IMG/VR virus record: IMGVR_UViG_3300046096_000317
Span: 1 to 28,930 of that record
DNA length: 28,930 nt
Origin: a virus
Strand: one strand, 5' to 3'
The position numbers were made by a program, and so were the translations under genes. The notes below the pieces were generated by a model. That model was not told the DNA's origin. It searched no databases and saw nothing but the letters and a program-made list of their open reading frames with translations. Positions 5,730 through 15,522 of this stretch are shown piece by piece (positions within the stretch are counted from its first letter, which is position 1; each line of letters opens with the position of its first letter).

Positions 5730-8700
5730 ATGACCGACACAGCAAACCTAAATATAGACCCTTCCGGTGTTGTCACGGGTGTCAAAAAGATAGAGAGCAG
5801 TATAAACGAACTGTTCAGGACGTTTAAGACTTTTACATCTAGCCTTGATACACTAAACAATGCTGCTACCAAGAGTATGGGTAGCATGTATGACGAACTG
5901 ACGATTAAGGCTGCTAAGGGAGAGAACGGCTTAGAGCAAGTCAGACTAGATGCCTTAGTCAAGATGAAGGCCGATACAAGGGCCAGATTGAACGTAGCAA
6001 GTGGCGAGAACACAGAGATTCAAAGGCTATATGATTCTAGACTTGCAACTGCATCTACGCTTAGCAACCAAGAACTGAATGTCTGGAAGAAGTTTGGTGC
6101 AAACTTGGGTGCTATACAAAAGGCACAACTGCAAGGTACTGAGCTAGCCTATCTGCAAGGTCGGTTAGAGCGCGCTCAAGAAATAACTAGCCTAGCCTCC
6201 CATCTTGCAAATGTAGAGGCCGCTTCGGTTAAGCTGAGAGCAGCCTATGACAAGGCTGTTTCTGGTAAACGTAAGAGTAGCGAACTTAAAGCCCAACTCA
6301 AAGAAGCTGAAGCCGAGGTTGAAGCTAGTCGAATTAGATTGGCAGCACTTAATGACGCCTTTGATAAGTCGGATGTAGAGGCAATAGCTAGGCACAACGC
6401 TTTACTTGTAGTTAAGCGCAAAGCCCACTTATCAGAGATTATAGCAGAGGACAGGGTAGCCTATGAGCTAGGCGAAGCTCTGTACAAATCTTACGTAGCT
6501 GAAGTCACTGCTGCAGAAAAGACAGCAAATGCAGCGGCAGTTGCTAGACGTAAAGCTGTCTTAGCTGACATTATATCAGAAGACAAGGCTGCGTATGAGC
6601 TAGGCGAAGCTCTGTACAAATCTTACGTAGCTGAAGTCACTGCTGCAGAAAAGTTAGCTAATGCAACAGCAGTAGCTAGGCGTAAGGCCCACTTAGCAGA
6701 TATCATAGCAGAAGATAAAGCTGCGTATGAGCTAAACGAGGCCATTCTCAAGTCCTACTTGGCGGAGGTAACTGCTGCAGAGAAAGCTGCAGCTAAGTAC
6801 GCTAATGCCTTGCATGATGATATGCTCAGAGATGAGATTCGGTACCATACTGAAAGAGCCGCTATAGCTAAAGCAGGTTCAAAAGCTGTGGTTGCAGCTA
6901 ACAACAGTATCAACGGAATGGACTTTAAGCCTGCTAATGCAGGCTTGAGAGGCTTGACACAGGGTTTCGGTATGCTGTCTATTGGCATATCTAGTATGTT
7001 GCCGTTTCTTGCATCGTTTGCGGCTGGCTTTGCTTTCATAAACACCATCAAGGTGGGTGTGCAGTTTGAGAAGTCTATGTTTGAGATTCAGGAACTGGCG
7101 GGAGCCAGCACCAAGCAGATGGACTCACTGCGTGAATCTATAAGCAAACTTGCAGATACCACACAATACAAGCCTACAGAAATGGCAGAGGGCTTATCTA
7201 TACTGTCTTTGGCAGGCTTGAATGCTAACGAAGCTATGACAGCGCTGGTGCCAACCTTGAACTTTGCAGCCGCTGGTGGGGTCCGACTAGAGGCGGCAGC
7301 AGGTACTTTGGTAGCTGTCGGTACAGCTTATGGCTATAGCTCTGACAAGTTTACAACTGTTGCAGATGTTATCGCTAAAACTGCAGCAGATACTATGTCA
7401 TCTGTTACCAACATGTCAGAAGCTTTCAAGACTTCTTCTGTGGTAGCTCAACAGTATGGTCTGACACTTGATGACACCGCTCGTTCATTGGGTATGTTGG
7501 CACAGATCGGTATTACAGGTTCTGCTGCTGGTACATCTTACCGTAACATGATTACAGAGTTTAACAAGGGTACAGGCAGAGCAGCAGAAGCTATAAAGAA
7601 AATGGGTGTACAGGTAACTGACACTACAGGGGCTACTAGGCCCTTGTCGTTGGTCATGCGCGAATTGACTGCAGGGTTGATAGCCTATACTGGTGCTTCA
7701 CAGCAACGTATCCTACAAGATATGACTACTGAGCGCGGAGCTAAGTCTACCGCTGCTTACCAAGCCGCTGCACTTATTCAGATGAATAAGATGATGCCGA
7801 CATTGCAGAGAGAGATTGACTATCTGCGCCAGTCAGGTAAAGAAGCAGAAGCTAAAGCTTATGCTATTGAAGCAGTAGGAAAAGCTTATGCCGAACTAGA
7901 TGAAAAGGCTGCTAAAGCTAAAGTTAGCGAAGCTGGTATGGCCTTCTTCGCTAACTTGGAGAAGCAGTTTAAGCCTGCCGAGCAGCTAAGTGGTATCGCT
8001 GCCTCGCTGCAAGAGGCATTCTTGAAGACATTTAAGGCGCTAGAGGCACCGCTGTTCAATCTGGGTCAAGAGATTAGAAACCTGTTTAAGTCAGATGATT
8101 TTAGAAACGGTCTGACCACAGTAGCTTCACTGATGCTCAATGTGGTAGATGCTACAGTTGCAGTATCTAAGTTTCTGATAGAGAATTCAAAAGCTGTTCT
8201 GACTGCTGCCGCAGCCTATGTGGGGTGGAAGCTAGCTCTAGTAAGTGCAGATATTGCGTTAATAGTAGGTACTGCCACCTTTGCTGCAGCAGCCATGGCT
8301 ACTAAAGCCTTCGCTGCAGCTATGGCCGTGGCTACAGGTGCAGCTAATGCACTAACACTGTCAGCCGCCCTTGCAGGTTCTACATTCGCAATTAGTGGAG
8401 CAGCAGTTCTAGCTATCACAGCAGGAGTTGTGGCGCTGGGGGTCGCAGTAGTAGCCTTGACAGGCTACTGGCTACTGTCTGACACAGCGGCAGAGAAAGC
8501 CCTGAACGCTCAAAGAGATGCAGCTAATGCTAGACGTAAGGTTGCAGATGCAGAGGTAAAGGCTTTAGAGACTCAAATGAGTATACAAGCTGAGCAGTTG
8601 GACGCCAGCAATAGAGGTAATCTACGGACTCTCTATGACAGACAAAATAATGCTAAGCTTACTGAGATTATTAACGATAAAACTTTTCAGGCTTTTAAGG

Positions 8701-11700
8701 CCAGGAAAGAGGGAGAGCTTGGTCTGGAGAAAAAACTCTTAGATAGTGTTGCCATGTTGAAAAAATCATTGGTTACTGAAGCTCAAATGGAAGAGAAGAC
8801 GCGAGTAGATGCTGCCAATGCCCGTATTGACATGTGGGTTAAAGAAAAGGAAATGATCCTAGAAGCTATCCGTCTGAATCAGATCTGGGGCTTGACTGGT
8901 CTGCTAGGAGGGGGCAAGAGCCTTGAAGAGGCTGAAGCTATAGCTGATGAGCGTTACAGTAACTCTCTGGCCCGTATCAAGGGTGAAGCTGTAGCCCAGA
9001 AAACTGGAATGGCAGAGAGAATTAGGCTCTCTGTAGAGTTACAGACTAAACTTGCAGAGTTAGACAAGAAGACTGCGGGTACACCTAGAGTTGTAGGTGG
9101 TGAGACTTATGGGAGTAGCAGTCCCGCAGAGCAGACTAAAGCCCAAATAGAAGCTAGGACTTTGAAGGCTAAGGAAGACGCACTTCTGAAAGTTACTGAT
9201 GCTATAGAGAAGTTCAACAAAGGTACTTCTGATATGGAGCAGTCACTCCAAAAAGTTACCACTGCTGAGATGTTTGAGATAACAGTTATTCAACTGTTAG
9301 ACAAAGCCGTTGCTATGGGTGCTATCACATGGCAGAACGCTAACAAGGTCATAAAAGAGATAGAAGCTGCTAAAGCCAAGAGAGACGACGCTGAGGAAGT
9401 TAATGGTATTCAAAAAATTATAGATGCTACAGTTTTGCTTAACGAGAAGTTGCAGAGTACCTTAGAGGTCAATACCCAACTGTCAGCAGCAGAAAGCTTG
9501 AAAGCTCAGTTGAGCGTAGCATCAAGCAAGCTTACAAAGGAAGAGGCAAAGGTTTTAGCTGATAAGGCTAAGATGCTACTTGCTGTGTCTGTCTCTCTAG
9601 AGGCAGCTAAAAAAGACCAAGAGGCTTACAATAAATCAGTGCAAGATTCGATCAATATGCGAAAAGAGATACGTGTATTGGTAGAGACTATCAACGTCCA
9701 GAGCAAAGCAGAGAAAGCTCTAGAGGCTAACAGAGCCGAAGCTCTGCGGCAAGGTCCAGAGTTTCTTGCTAAGCTGGAAGCAGAGACTGCTATAACTGAA
9801 AAGTATTCGGGACAGATCGCTAAATTTACAGAGAGCCTAGAGCTTCAGGAAGCGGCTTACAATAAAGTTAGAGACGCTTCTGACTCTTGGGAGCTAATAG
9901 ACAAGACTGAGCTTACTAGAGCTAGAGAGCAGCTAGATGAGTTAATAGCTTTAGTTGCCAAATTGAGAGGCGAGGCTGGTGACAATGCCCTAGCTAAAGC
10001 TCTAACTACTCAGCGTGATGTTTTCTCATCATCTCTAGCTGACGCTGTGATGGTAGGCTTGGAGCAGGGTACTGAAGCAGGTGTAGCCTCTATGCGTAAA
10101 GTCATAGAGGACGAGTTCTTACGTAAGCCTATCCAATTATGGATTAAAGCCACTATCAGTGAAATCATGGGCGGTAAAGGTGGAAACACTAGCGTAGGAG
10201 GTGTGATCGCCGGTATAGCTGACGGTAGCACCTTGACTAAGCTGGCAAACTTAGGGCAAAACCTTGTAGGTACAGGTAGTATCAATGCAAGTGTAGGCAA
10301 GTTTGTCACATCCAGTATGGGTGAGACACTAGGCCTCAGCACTGCAAACTCAGTAGCATTTAACGGTGGTGGGCCAATGGCTCAGACCTTTTCACCTACT
10401 ACAGCAGGCTCAGTAGCCTCTAACCTACCTTACATGGCTATGCTTACAGCCTACCAACAAGGTGGTGTAGGTGGCTTCGCTTCGGGCGCGGCCAGTATTG
10501 CGCTTGGCGGAACTATAACAGGAGGTATTTCCGCACTTACCGCAGGTACCAGCGTCATGGCTGGAGCCGCGTCAGGGCTTACAGCGGCCTTGGCAGCGGT
10601 GCCGGTCTACGGATGGGTTGCGCTCGGCGCGGCGGCGCTCTTGGGCATAGGCAACAAGAAGTTTGAGACTACCTATGGTGGCGATTTCACTGCCGACCAG
10701 TCAGGTCTTAAACAGACACGTTCTAACGGTACTGGTGGCAACTTTGCCAATCAGGTGATGGAAAAGTCAATCCTTGGAACGACTATTAACATCAACAGTA
10801 TGCTAGCAGGACTTGGTAGCAAGGCTAGCGTTACCTCCTTGTCAGGTGGCGCCAATAGCAACATGGAGAAGGCAGAGAGCTACTCTTTTGCTGGTGGTAC
10901 GTTGTCTACTGGTCAGACATTCGGCTCACCTACTAGACTGTCAGACAACCTAGGTAAAATGGCACCAGAAGATGTGCTGAAAGCTTTTGGCATAGACCTG
11001 AAACGCGCTACCCTGCAAGCATTGCAGGCTGTAGCAGATGTGCCTGTTACTGTAGCTGACATGATGAAGGGCTATGACCTTGCTACAATGAAAGCAGAAG
11101 ATGTAGACGCATTTTATGAGGTCGTCAACAAAGTCATCACTGATACGCAAGGTTTGCAAGGCGCATTAAAAACACTGCCATTTAGTAACCTTACTGATCT
11201 GAGCTTCGATGCTGCTGCTGGCCTCATCAAGTTCTCAGGTGGGCTTGAGGCACTCTCTACTAACTTGACAGGCTATTACGACAACTATTACACTGCTGAA
11301 GAAAAACGTGCTCAGAGCATTACAAACATTACTAGGACCTTGAATGCTGCTGGTGTCGCAGTAACAGAGGCTCAGGTAGGTGCTGCGTCTAGGGATGATT
11401 TTAGGGACCTGTTTGAGAGCCTTAAAGACCTGAGTGGGCCAGAGGCTCAGATGGCAGCATCTGCTATGCTGTCGGTACAAGGAGCTTTTGCTGAGTTAAC
11501 ACCTGCCGCACAAGAAGTCAGAAAAACTTTTCAGCAGTTAGTTAAAGACGCAAAGACTATGACAGCAGAGGCTACTGAAGCACTTGTAGGCTTCGATGCT
11601 GCTGGACTTGGCAAGATGATGCTGGATGCAGCTTTTAACCCTCAAGCAGGTATGAGTGCAGCACAGTCTTTTGCTGTAGCACTTGAGACAAGTATTCGTC

Positions 11701-13694
11701 AAACCTTGATTAACTCAGTAGTAGGTGACATAGCTAGTGCGATATTCAGGAGTATCGTAGTGCCTATGGTTGCAGGTGCAGCCTTGGCAGATGGTGCAGT
11801 TGAGAAAATCGTTAGAGACTCTAAGGCAAAGTTGGAGGTGCTGGGCGCAATCTTTGCTTCGCAAGCGTTTAAAGACGGGCTTGCCAATGTAGCCAACTTA
11901 GTTGCAGGACTAATACCACCTATACAGCAGCTTAGCTATCAGTCTAACTACGCAGTAGTAGCTGTTGACTCACTAACTACGTCTGTAGGAGACTTAGGTA
12001 AAGCAGCAGAGACTAGCCTTAAAGACGCTAGAACAGGTGTACAGGCATTGCGTGATGAGGCTACTGATAGGTATGTAACTGCTCAAGAGAAGGTTATTGT
12101 TGCACAGCAAAATCTTGCTAACGCTATACACTCTACAGTCAAAAACTTTAAAGATTTTTTAGGCACACTAGATAACGCGCAGGCTCCTACAGAGAGACTG
12201 GCAGGAGCGAGGCAGAAATTTGAGGATCTGAGTACCAAGGCTAGAGATGGTGACATGGCTGCGCTTACCCAGCTCCCCGCTGCAGCTAAGAGTTTTTTAG
12301 ACTTGTCTAAGGGGTATAGCAAAACTGTTGTAGACTACCGTAGAGACGAGGCTAAAGTCCGAATCACTATGGAAGAAGCTATATTTGTTGGTAATGCGTA
12401 TCTCAAGACTTTGCCTGAGATTATGCAGGAGGTTAAAGATCCTATAACTGATGCGGCAGATAAGCTAGCAGATGCTTTAGTAGATGAAGCGGATGCTAGA
12501 GTAGAGGCTATAGCTATAATGGCTAGGCTTGAGCCATTGCAAAAGACTATCGGTGAGAGGTATCTAGAGCTTATTAAAGAACTGACTCCAGAAGAGGAGA
12601 AAGCTCTTAACGAGATGTACACTAAGGTCACTGGTGCGTATAAAGACCTTAAAGAACTAGGCATTGAGCCAAATCTTGCATCTAAGCTGATTGAAAAAGC
12701 GGCTACGGACAAACTTGCTATGTCTGGTGGTAAGTTAGGAAGCATGTACGACGAACTAACTGACTTACTAAAGGGCCTTGATATACCTGGATACTTCAAA
12801 TCCCTGGCTACAGCCTTGATAGATGCTGGCGATGTGGCTAGAAATGCGACTTCTGCAGCTAAAGCTCTTATAGAGAAAGCAGCCCAAGATAACGCAGACG
12901 CAATTAGAATTGCAGCCGCAGCGGCAGCGGCTAGGGCAGCAGCTAGTGCTGTAGGGCCTACACAGGGGCCACAAATACCTTACACAGGCCCTGCTATCCC
13001 TGTCACAGGGGGCGGTGGCCTAGTAACTGAGCCTGTAACCGGTTTGACTAAAGTAAGTGCAGTAGATACCGTGATTACTAACCCAGCCCCTGTAGTTACT
13101 CCAGCAATAGGCGTTACGCCAATAAGCACTACACTAATAGATGCTAGTAAAGCTCTAACTAACGTGCTTGGCTACAACGGCACTGGAACAGACGGGGCTA
13201 CTGCAAGTATAAGCGGTGGAGTGGTCACTGCAGTAAACTCTGGCGGTAACTATTCAGGCAGTCTAGTTGACACAGCTAAAATTTTTAGGCAGTATGAGAA
13301 GGCGAATGGTACAGAGGCTGCTATGTCAGTAGCTGCTGACCTAGGCTTTACTGGATCAGGTCTACAGCAGATTCTAGATGCAGCACCTAAATTTGCCAAG
13401 GGTGGTTACCACTCTGGAGGCTTGCGCTTAGTTGGTGAAAACGGCCCAGAGCTGGAGTCCACAGGTCCGAGTCGCATATACACAGCAGAGCAGACTAGAA
13501 TTATGCTAGGCAATAACAATGACAGCAATAATGCAGAGATACTAGCAGAACTAAAAGCTTTAAGAGAAGAGGTGAGGTTGGCACGGCAAAACTCGACCTT
13601 GGAAAACAACCAGATCATTCCCGCTGTCAAAAAAGTTGCCAATTACTGCGATAGGTGGAATACAATTGGCGTACCTACTACCGTTGTGGCATAA
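5730..13694 (+). CDS. Tail tape measure protein
   Basis: About 2,654 residues from ATG 5730; a TTG at 5718 would add four residues but has no better ribosome-binding site. The N-terminal 370 residues are coiled-coil-like and hold three 44-residue tandem repeats. Residues about 445-650 match the TP901-type tape-measure core (FEKSMFEIQELAG, TAYGYSSDKFTTVADV, LDDTARSLGMLAQIGI). Hydrophobic stretches at about 790-920 and 1565-1640 could enter or cross the host membrane during DNA injection. Long helical regions follow, then a Gly/Pro-rich hinge (about 2405-2440) and the common tail-end motif FAKGGYHSGGL ... GENGPEL (about 2554-2580). In siphoviruses the tape sets tail length; at the usual 0.15 nm per residue this predicts a tail near 400 nm (inference). 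No embedded peptidase motif was recognised. A patch at about 10480-10645 uses GCG-rich codons unlike the rest. Confidence 0.95.
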   Translation: MTDTANLNIDPSGVVTGVKKIESSINELFRTFKTFTSSLDTLNNAATKSMGSMYDELTIKAAKGENGLEQVRLDALVKMKADTRARLNVASGENTEIQRLYDSRLATASTLSNQELNVWKKFGANLGAIQKAQLQGTELAYLQGRLERAQEITSLASHLANVEAASVKLRAAYDKAVSGKRKSSELKAQLKEAEAEVEASRIRLAALNDAFDKSDVEAIARHNALLVVKRKAHLSEIIAEDRVAYELGEALYKSYVAEVTAAEKTANAAAVARRKAVLADIISEDKAAYELGEALYKSYVAEVTAAEKLANATAVARRKAHLADIIAEDKAAYELNEAILKSYLAEVTAAEKAAAKYANALHDDMLRDEIRYHTERAAIAKAGSKAVVAANNSINGMDFKPANAGLRGLTQGFGMLSIGISSMLPFLASFAAGFAFINTIKVGVQFEKSMFEIQELAGASTKQMDSLRESISKLADTTQYKPTEMAEGLSILSLAGLNANEAMTALVPTLNFAAAGGVRLEAAAGTLVAVGTAYGYSSDKFTTVADVIAKTAADTMSSVTNMSEAFKTSSVVAQQYGLTLDDTARSLGMLAQIGITGSAAGTSYRNMITEFNKGTGRAAEAIKKMGVQVTDTTGATRPLSLVMRELTAGLIAYTGASQQRILQDMTTERGAKSTAAYQAAALIQMNKMMPTLQREIDYLRQSGKEAEAKAYAIEAVGKAYAELDEKAAKAKVSEAGMAFFANLEKQFKPAEQLSGIAASLQEAFLKTFKALEAPLFNLGQEIRNLFKSDDFRNGLTTVASLMLNVVDATVAVSKFLIENSKAVLTAAAAYVGWKLALVSADIALIVGTATFAAAAMATKAFAAAMAVATGAANALTLSAALAGSTFAISGAAVLAITAGVVALGVAVVALTGYWLLSDTAAEKALNAQRDAANARRKVADAEVKALETQMSIQAEQLDASNRGNLRTLYDRQNNAKLTEIINDKTFQAFKARKEGELGLEKKLLDSVAMLKKSLVTEAQMEEKTRVDAANARIDMWVKEKEMILEAIRLNQIWGLTGLLGGGKSLEEAEAIADERYSNSLARIKGEAVAQKTGMAERIRLSVELQTKLAELDKKTAGTPRVVGGETYGSSSPAEQTKAQIEARTLKAKEDALLKVTDAIEKFNKGTSDMEQSLQKVTTAEMFEITVIQLLDKAVAMGAITWQNANKVIKEIEAAKAKRDDAEEVNGIQKIIDATVLLNEKLQSTLEVNTQLSAAESLKAQLSVASSKLTKEEAKVLADKAKMLLAVSVSLEAAKKDQEAYNKSVQDSINMRKEIRVLVETINVQSKAEKALEANRAEALRQGPEFLAKLEAETAITEKYSGQIAKFTESLELQEAAYNKVRDASDSWELIDKTELTRAREQLDELIALVAKLRGEAGDNALAKALTTQRDVFSSSLADAVMVGLEQGTEAGVASMRKVIEDEFLRKPIQLWIKATISEIMGGKGGNTSVGGVIAGIADGSTLTKLANLGQNLVGTGSINASVGKFVTSSMGETLGLSTANSVAFNGGGPMAQTFSPTTAGSVASNLPYMAMLTAYQQGGVGGFASGAASIALGGTITGGISALTAGTSVMAGAASGLTAALAAVPVYGWVALGAAALLGIGNKKFETTYGGDFTADQSGLKQTRSNGTGGNFANQVMEKSILGTTININSMLAGLGSKASVTSLSGGANSNMEKAESYSFAGGTLSTGQTFGSPTRLSDNLGKMAPEDVLKAFGIDLKRATLQALQAVADVPVTVADMMKGYDLATMKAEDVDAFYEVVNKVITDTQGLQGALKTLPFSNLTDLSFDAAAGLIKFSGGLEALSTNLTGYYDNYYTAEEKRAQSITNITRTLNAAGVAVTEAQVGAASRDDFRDLFESLKDLSGPEAQMAASAMLSVQGAFAELTPAAQEVRKTFQQLVKDAKTMTAEATEALVGFDAAGLGKMMLDAAFNPQAGMSAAQSFAVALETSIRQTLINSVVGDIASAIFRSIVVPMVAGAALADGAVEKIVRDSKAKLEVLGAIFASQAFKDGLANVANLVAGLIPPIQQLSYQSNYAVVAVDSLTTSVGDLGKAAETSLKDARTGVQALRDEATDRYVTAQEKVIVAQQNLANAIHSTVKNFKDFLGTLDNAQAPTERLAGARQKFEDLSTKARDGDMAALTQLPAAAKSFLDLSKGYSKTVVDYRRDEAKVRITMEEAIFVGNAYLKTLPEIMQEVKDPITDAADKLADALVDEADARVEAIAIMARLEPLQKTIGERYLELIKELTPEEEKALNEMYTKVTGAYKDLKELGIEPNLASKLIEKAATDKLAMSGGKLGSMYDELTDLLKGLDIPGYFKSLATALIDAGDVARNATSAAKALIEKAAQDNADAIRIAAAAAAARAAASAVGPTQGPQIPYTGPAIPVTGGGGLVTEPVTGLTKVSAVDTVITNPAPVVTPAIGVTPISTTLIDASKALTNVLGYNGTGTDGATASISGGVVTAVNSGGNYSGSLVDTAKIFRQYEKANGTEAAMSVAADLGFTGSGLQQILDAAPKFAKGGYHSGGLRLVGENGPELESTGPSRIYTAEQTRIMLGNNNDSNNAEILAELKALREEVRLARQNSTLENNQIIPAVKKVANYCDRWNTIGVPTTVVA
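6417..6812 (+). repeat. Three 132-bp (44-residue) tandem repeats in the tape measure
   Basis: Units start at 6417, 6549 and 6681, each beginning Arg-Lys-Ala and containing E-D-x-x-A-Y-E-L-x-E-A and SY-x-AEVTAAEK. Units 1 and 2 share 60 identical bases (6462-6521 and 6594-6653), so that duplication is recent or recently converted; unit 3 is more diverged. Confidence 0.92.
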
Positions 13695-13703
13695 TGCGAA
13701 ATC

Positions 13704-14672
13704 ATGGCTCTTAACGTCCTAAAACCAGCGACAAGCCCAACCCTACTGACTAACTCGGCAGTGGATAGCACCGACCCTGTGTATGCCGCAGGCACTACCT
13801 ATGCACTTGCCGCCGTAGTAAAGTATCAGAACTACAGGTACGAGAGCCTACAAGCAGCTAACATAGGTAAGACTCCTGACTCTCCGTTGTCAGGTAACTG
13901 GTGGTTAAAACTAGGGCCAACTAACCACTGGGCCTGTTTAGACACTAGAACTAGCACCGCTACTAAAGCTACAGGTTCTCTGATAGTCACTGTAAAACCT
14001 AATGCAATTGTCAATAGTGTGGCTGTACTAGGAATATCGGGGACTAGCCAGGTACAGGTGCAGGTATACAAGGGCTCTGGTAGGACCACTACTGGTGGAG
14101 ACACTGGTACAGGTGATCTTATCTACAACAGCATTAGAACAATGGATAATACCTATGTTTCTAACTGGTACCAGTGGCTATTTGAACCTTACGAAGTATT
14201 TACAGACTTGTTATTCGGTAACATGACAGGCTCTGCACTAGCTATAGACCGAGTAGCTCCATACTATTCCGCAGAGATAGTGGTAACTTGCACAGGTAAC
14301 TCTGGAGCCTCTATAGTAGGTGTAGCAGGCATACTTCTAGGCACTGCTGTAGAGCTAGGTACGGTCGATTACGGAGCAACCGCAGGTATCACTGACTACT
14401 CTATTAAAGAGACAGATGGTTTCGGTGAAATAACTCTTGTAGAGCGCGGGTTTTCTGACAAAGCAAACTACACTTTGACTGTTCCGAAGTCACAGATCAG
14501 GCGAGTACACAGTACACTATCTGCTTTGCGTGCAACACCTTGCGTGTGGGCCGCAAGCGATGATTATGATTTGAGCCCATTAACCGTTTACGGCTACCCT
14601 AAAGAGTTTCAACTGAATGTAGCGTATCCAGATGCCAGCACATACTCTTTAGAGATAGAAGGACTAACATAA
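13704..14672 (+). CDS. Distal tail protein with carbohydrate-binding-like N-terminus
   Basis: 322 residues, first gene after the tape measure, where siphoviruses encode distal tail or baseplate-hub proteins. Residues about 26-80 (PVYAAGTTYALAAVVKY, a YESLQAAN turn, PLSGNWWLKLGPTNHW) follow the pattern of small chitin/carbohydrate-binding-like modules frequent in phage tail proteins: Y-x-x-G-x-x-Y, aromatic strand, a Trp-x-x-x-G-P-T-N-x-W end. The remaining beta-rich region (about 85-322) is unassigned and resembles conserved phage tail proteins carrying this GPTN motif. The start lies 9 nt after the tape-measure stop with a poor ribosome-binding site, suggesting coupled translation. The exact baseplate role is inferred. 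Confidence 0.6.
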   Translation: MALNVLKPATSPTLLTNSAVDSTDPVYAAGTTYALAAVVKYQNYRYESLQAANIGKTPDSPLSGNWWLKLGPTNHWACLDTRTSTATKATGSLIVTVKPNAIVNSVAVLGISGTSQVQVQVYKGSGRTTTGGDTGTGDLIYNSIRTMDNTYVSNWYQWLFEPYEVFTDLLFGNMTGSALAIDRVAPYYSAEIVVTCTGNSGASIVGVAGILLGTAVELGTVDYGATAGITDYSIKETDGFGEITLVERGFSDKANYTLTVPKSQIRRVHSTLSALRATPCVWAASDDYDLSPLTVYGYPKEFQLNVAYPDASTYSLEIEGLT

Positions 14673-15521
14673 ATGCCAACAACAATTCCAACGCTACCAC
14701 CAGCACCTAGTGATAGGTCTGATCCAGCAACGTATAATACAGTAGCTAATACATGGGCTGCTGCTTTACCTGCTTACACAGTAGCAATGAATACTCTAGG
14801 TGGAGAGTTGACCACCATAGGGAATACCGCTACTGCATCCCAGGGTGCAGCAGCAACTAGTGCCACTAATTCTTCCAATAGTGCTACTCTAGCTGGTCAA
14901 TGGGCAACATTAGCTACATTAGTGGCTAGTACAGATTATTCGTCAAAAGAGTACGCTACTGGTGTAACAGCACCGCTGGGTAGCTCAAAGAACTGGGCTA
15001 CACAACTTGCAGCTACTGTTGCATCTAGTGGGGATTACTCATCAAAAGAGTACGCTACTGGTGTAACAGCACCGCTGGGTAGCTCAAAGAACTGGGCTAC
15101 TAAAGCTAATACAGCAGTTGCTAGCGGGGAGTTCTCTGCTAAGGAGCACGCGGTAGGCACTTCAGTTACTACAGGCTCAGCTAAAGATTGGGCGACTAAG
15201 TTAGCTTCAGAGGTTGTTACTGGTCAAGGGTTTGGTGCTAGAAAGTATGCTAACGATGCGGCTGCTAGCAGTGCGGAGGCTACTGCACTTAATATCCGAT
15301 ACCAAGGAGTTTCATCATTTGACCCTATCGTGAATAAGACTGGTGGAGCCTTAGTTGTTGGGGACTGGTACTTACGCACTACTGACAGCCTGCTCAGGGT
15401 GTATAATGGCACTATCTGGGTTACTGGTGTAGGGTCAGTAGCTGGCGTATCTAGTATAAACACACAAACAGGTGATCTTACATTACCTCCACTTCCACTT
15501 TTCTCACTAGGAGTTATATAG
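14673..15521 (+). CDS. Tail fibre protein with KEYA repeats
   Basis: 282 residues beginning directly after the preceding stop. The N-terminus is proline-rich (IPTLPPAPSDRSDPATY) then Ala/Ser/Thr-rich helix (about 45-90), probably a trimerising shaft. Three 33-residue units follow (about residues 88-185) with the S-x-KEYA/HA-x-G ... G-S-(S/A)-K-(N/D)-WAT pattern common in phage fibres. The C-terminus has a small beta module (SFDPIVNKTGGALVVGDWYL, RVYNGTIW) of the type found before fibre tips, ending in an unusual proline-rich tail (LPPLPLF). It is likely a structural fibre joining the distal tail to the receptor-binding proteins encoded next. Confidence 0.72.
   Translation: MPTTIPTLPPAPSDRSDPATYNTVANTWAAALPAYTVAMNTLGGELTTIGNTATASQGAAATSATNSSNSATLAGQWATLATLVASTDYSSKEYATGVTAPLGSSKNWATQLAATVASSGDYSSKEYATGVTAPLGSSKNWATKANTAVASGEFSAKEHAVGTSVTTGSAKDWATKLASEVVTGQGFGARKYANDAAASSAEATALNIRYQGVSSFDPIVNKTGGALVVGDWYLRTTDSLLRVYNGTIWVTGVGSVAGVSSINTQTGDLTLPPLPLFSLGVI
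14943..15100 (+). repeat. Direct repeat in the tail fibre gene (59 bp x2, 99-bp period)
   Basis: 14943-15001 and 15042-15100 are identical over 59 bases. A third, diverged unit follows at about 15130-15200 (SAKEHAVGTSVTTGSAKDWAT). Such repeats can expand or contract by recombination and so change fibre length. Confidence 0.92.
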
Positions 15522-15522
15522 C

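Noticed and set aside
12335-12799. 154-residue minus-strand open frame within the tape measure
   Set aside because: Serine/leucine-rich shadow of the helical tape-measure frame; no start signals and no recognisable motif.
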